Part shown: positions 60,621-64,000 of the stretch, piece by piece
Layout of the letters: each line of letters opens with the position of its first letter
How positions within the stretch are numbered: position 1 is the stretch's first letter
NCBI RefSeq assembly: GCF_047495875.1
Contig: NC_092497.1
Coordinates: forward strand, 73,230,463 to 73,294,462
DNA from: Pithys albifrons albifrons
Taxonomy: Eukaryota; Chordata; Aves; Passeriformes; Thamnophilidae
Length of the DNA stretch: 64,000 nt
Direction: 5' to 3'
The notes under the pieces: model-generated
Databases searched by the model: none
What the model saw: the letters and a program-made list of their open reading frames with translations, nothing else
Told to the model about the DNA's origin: nothing
Program-made: the position numbers and the translations under genes

Positions 60621-63600
60621 TTACAGACCACATGTGAGGGCTGAGCCTGTAAATCATAAATGAGACAGCTGGTGACACACACTAGCAAAGGTGAACAAAC
60701 TGACCCATTAAAAGGTGTTAGTCTCCTGTTGAAAATATTTTTCAGGGAAAGTAGCACATAGATTGCACTATTCCTGGTCATGAAGGGAAAATATGAAGAA
60801 AAGAAGTGACCTTGCACATATTGTTTCTGCCCAAGAAACTCTGAGTGTATGGGAGAAGAGCTAAAGGAAGAAAACAAAAGATAGGTTATCTGTATGCAGC
60901 CACAGCAAAACCAGCAGGATCAATACAGTGGGTCACAACAGTCATTAGCTGGGCCCAGAAAGAGGGCACTGAGAGACAAGATTGCATTGAGCAGAAATGT
61001 GTGCTTCCTTTCAATGGGGATGGATTGCAAGGATTCGTTCGGTTTTGCTTTCTTGCCTTCTTAGAGCACCTGCTCCTCACAGAGGAGAGTGTGTAATTCC
61101 CACCCCCTACCAATACCTGGGCTGTGCTCAGCCCCACCTCTCATGAGCAACTGCAAGTTCAGACCTTACACTTTTCTCAAAGTTAAAACAGGAATGTAGT
61201 TCCTGTGGAACTTCCATAGAAAAGAGATGATTACACCAACTTCAGTGTCCATGAAATCCTTTCAGCCGTAAATTCTTTTAGTACCTTTGACACCACAGAA
61301 CCACAGAGCCTCAAGTTATAATTATTTGTATTGAATGTGTTGTGTGCAGCACATGTGAGAATTGGGGACTAGAATATTACTAACAGGATGGAAGGCACAC
61401 AACTGACAAAAATATACGTGATTATTTAGAAGTCTATGTAGTCTGAATAACGTCTACTAACTGATTGAGCTGTCTCTCAGACTTCAGCTGTGGCAGTGCT
61501 CATTCCAGGAGGTGCTCCAGCAGACTGATGCAGCTTGTGAATTTTCTGAACATCTTGCTTTTTTCTGAACAGATTTGCACCAAAGCTAGTGAAGATGTCA
61601 GAGTCAATCCTCTGAGAATTCACGGTCTACTTGAGAGGTAATTTTGAGATTTCTGTGAGTAGCTAACTTGCTTAGGCTTTTTTTGTTTTCCCCAAAATTA
61701 CTCCACTACACTCCCTTCTGCAAGCAACAAAAGGAAAGAAAAATCACCCATAAAACGAAACACAGTAGGTACAGAATAATATGTGTGTGACATTCCCCCT
61801 CAAAAGGCACACTGAAGGTGATACAGACAACATTTAGTGTTCTTGTAATATTTTAATTAGCTGTGTACATTTTCTGTTTATGCTTAGAATGTTAGCTAAA
61901 TAAAAATGTACTACCTTTTTCTTTCCAAAGATGTTCTTTCCATTCATGCTTAAACATAAACCTTCTTTAATGAATCTTTTTTTCCTAAACAACTCCAATT
62001 TGAATTTGCTTGAAGATACATAGGTGACTGCATTGCCTTTACTCTTTTTTCTTTTAATGTGGTGCAAAAGGTAACTGGAGACAGAATCGTCTCCACCATG
62101 GGATCCCTGTGAACAGTTCTGTTGATAACTTGCCAGACACTTGTGCTCTTTCTCTCAGAAACTCTATCATACAATAGAAGCACAAATGTATTCATAGAAT
62201 AAATTAAAGAAGCCAATGTTAATTTTATTTTATTACTTTAAATTTGTATATTCAGGAAACAATGTAGATCAGAAGGAGCTGGAAAAATGTATTTGTCAGA
62301 GCAGAAAAACATTTGAGTATTTGCTATTCAGCTCAGGTTTCAGAAAAGTGGAGCAATCCATGTAATCCATGAAATATAAAATGTATTAGGAAGGCTTGCG
62401 CTGTGATTTTTGATGATATCTGAGATCTAGGTCTTTTCCGTTAACAATTCCTGTGTCAGCCTTCTCTAGTTTGTTTGCGAAATCCACCCTCCTGCATGCA
62501 TGTCAGAACTTGTGAGGAACCAAAGACCCTGTTACTCAGTTTAAAAAGTATCCAGTGTATCCTAAGGAAGATGTTTGTCTTCAGGGAGTATCAGATATGA
62601 CTAAGGCAACCTGTAAGAAAGATGTTCTTTTGATAGCACTGACAGATAGGAGGAAGACAAATGTAAAAACTTCAACAGGATCCTTATGCTCTACTTTTGT
62701 TGTCTCTGCCTAGAAGCTGAAAACAGGCAAACTCTATTTTATGTGTTGTTATGGTGCAATACAGAAATGTTATTTTGAGTCATTTTTGTTCACTCTTACA
62801 TGATTTGCCCATAGTTTCTCCATGTCTGTGGCTAAATAGTCTGCGGGTCATGATTCTGAAAGATTTGGTCCACTCAGATTATTGCCCACCGGTGCTTTGT
62901 TCACCCAGGGGTGACCAAAGTACAGATGGAGGGAATGACTGATGCCTTGTTGTATTATTTCCACCTGCTAATCTGATGGTTGTAGAGTTGGCTAGGTGAT
63001 TCATAAAGGATTATTCCAGCAGAAGCTGTCTTAATCACCTAGTTTCTACTTGTCTGAGAGTTTCTGCTTTCCTGAGCAGGTTCTTCTTATCACCTTCAGA
63101 CTTCAGTGTGAAATAAGATTCACTGATGGCCAGTATTTTAAATTTCAGATGTATCTTATTAACACTTTCTACCATTGTGCAAACACTTTCCAGTATTATC
63201 CTGACACTTTATTTGATATGAACAAAAATTTCATTTGTTTTTCTCAAGTCTGCATTCTGCGAGTTGATACAACTAACAGAAACTTTTCTAATTCATTCCT
63301 GTGTGTATAATTTTGTATGAGCATATTACAAGGTATAGTTTGTGTTAACTCCTGTATTTAGGGTGATCTGAAAGTTAGTGTACTGGGCAAGTAAGCACCC
63401 AGTTACCACCCATAGCAATGAAATCTTCCTGTACTATTCCATCAGTAACAGTTGTTAGAAGTATTCCCTCATATTGGCATTATTATTGAAGTTAATTTTG
63501 GTTCCAGCAGGTAACTCCTTTAATCAACTCCCTCTAATGAAATAAATCTTCATGAAACAGAAATATCAGGTTAAGACAATTTACATTTGACCATATGAGG

Positions 63601-64000
63601 ATGTACTTTTCTTCTGCATTACATTTAATCTCAGTACTATTTTTATTATTTTCCCCAAAAAAACCATTGCTGTTGCATTAACAGGTTATATCAGTGCAAC
63701 TGACAATCTGATATTGTTTTCTCTACAGCTTATTAATGTGAGTTCTGTGTTAATGTTGTATAGTCATACAAAAGAACACCTTTCCCTCTTGGCTTAATAA
63801 TATCCTCTTGTGTTAAATCCTCAGTATGCAACAATGGGAGATGTCTCATTATAGGTCACTTTTGCCTATGCATAACTGGAGGTTGCTTTTTGCACAAATG
63901 TCAAGTCTTTGCTTCTTTCCTTTCTTTACAACTACATATTTTAAAGTGAAATACTATGATTCTCTGCAATTCCTGCCAGGTAATGGTTTTGACTGGGATA
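60621..64000. other. AT-rich sequence without recognisable gene
   Basis: No CR1 tail, LTR end or RNA gene recognised. Open frames reach at most 94 codons and overlap on opposite strands, as chance frames do. Confidence 0.5.

Noticed and set aside
60028..60644. Overlapping open frames of 64-144 codons on both strands
   Set aside because: Much of their length is translated microsatellite (Y, I, H, T, S and L-rich); no coding pattern in the rest.
1..64000. CRISPR arrays, bacterial operons, tRNA or rRNA genes
   Set aside because: No regularly spaced repeats, no tRNA cloverleaf and no rRNA signature were seen. The repeat content is that of a vertebrate genome.

Overview
This window looks like non-coding chromosomal DNA from a bird. 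The evidence is the repeat content. There are many CR1 LINE fragments whose 3' ends carry the avian tail motif (repeats of the ATTCTATGAT type, read as ATCATAGAAT on the other strand). Three LTRs resemble avian ERVL-type elements. At the left edge is an alpharetrovirus-like endogenous retrovirus remnant. The sequence is AT-rich, with scattered microsatellites and no dense coding. I could not support any host protein-coding exon, tRNA, rRNA, snRNA or known miRNA. The open frames are short; nearly all are chance frames or fall inside decayed repeats.

Layout. 1-1005: the 3' end of an endogenous retrovirus, with a broken env transmembrane-subunit segment, a polypurine tract and a 3' LTR. 1006-15540: single-copy-looking AT-rich sequence with simple repeats and G-quadruplex-type tracts at about 6.46 and 13.46 kb. 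15541-17266: two CR1 pieces in opposite orientation. 21874-22965: minus-strand CR1 with a recognisable reverse-transcriptase segment. 24941-25506: minus-strand ERVL-type LTR. 27460-27793 and 37655-37853: plus-strand CR1 fragments. About 38-42.9 kb: single-copy sequence containing the longest open frame (187 codons) and a cluster of TAATTA sites. 42979-44310: minus-strand CR1. 45.6-46.3 kb: a T/G-rich tract, an old CR1 piece and a long (ATCT)n microsatellite. 47551-50519: the longest CR1 copy (about 3 kb), with endonuclease and reverse-transcriptase signatures but many disruptions. 53040-53835: a much older CR1/L3-like relic. 55649-56280 and 57981-58607: two solo LTRs, each flanked by a perfect 5-bp target-site duplication. 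59605-59780: CR1 fragment. 60.4-60.6 kb: compound microsatellite.

No set of genes working together is visible. The biology here is a record of transposition: several ages of CR1, at least two retrovirus classes, and the single-copy DNA between them. Some of that DNA looks like possible regulatory sequence, but this cannot be shown without alignment to other species. I found no convincing new system. The strongest direct observations are the two exactly bounded solo LTRs, the broken retroviral env joined to its LTR, the ancient CR1 relic, the TAATTA clusters and the G-quadruplex-type tracts.
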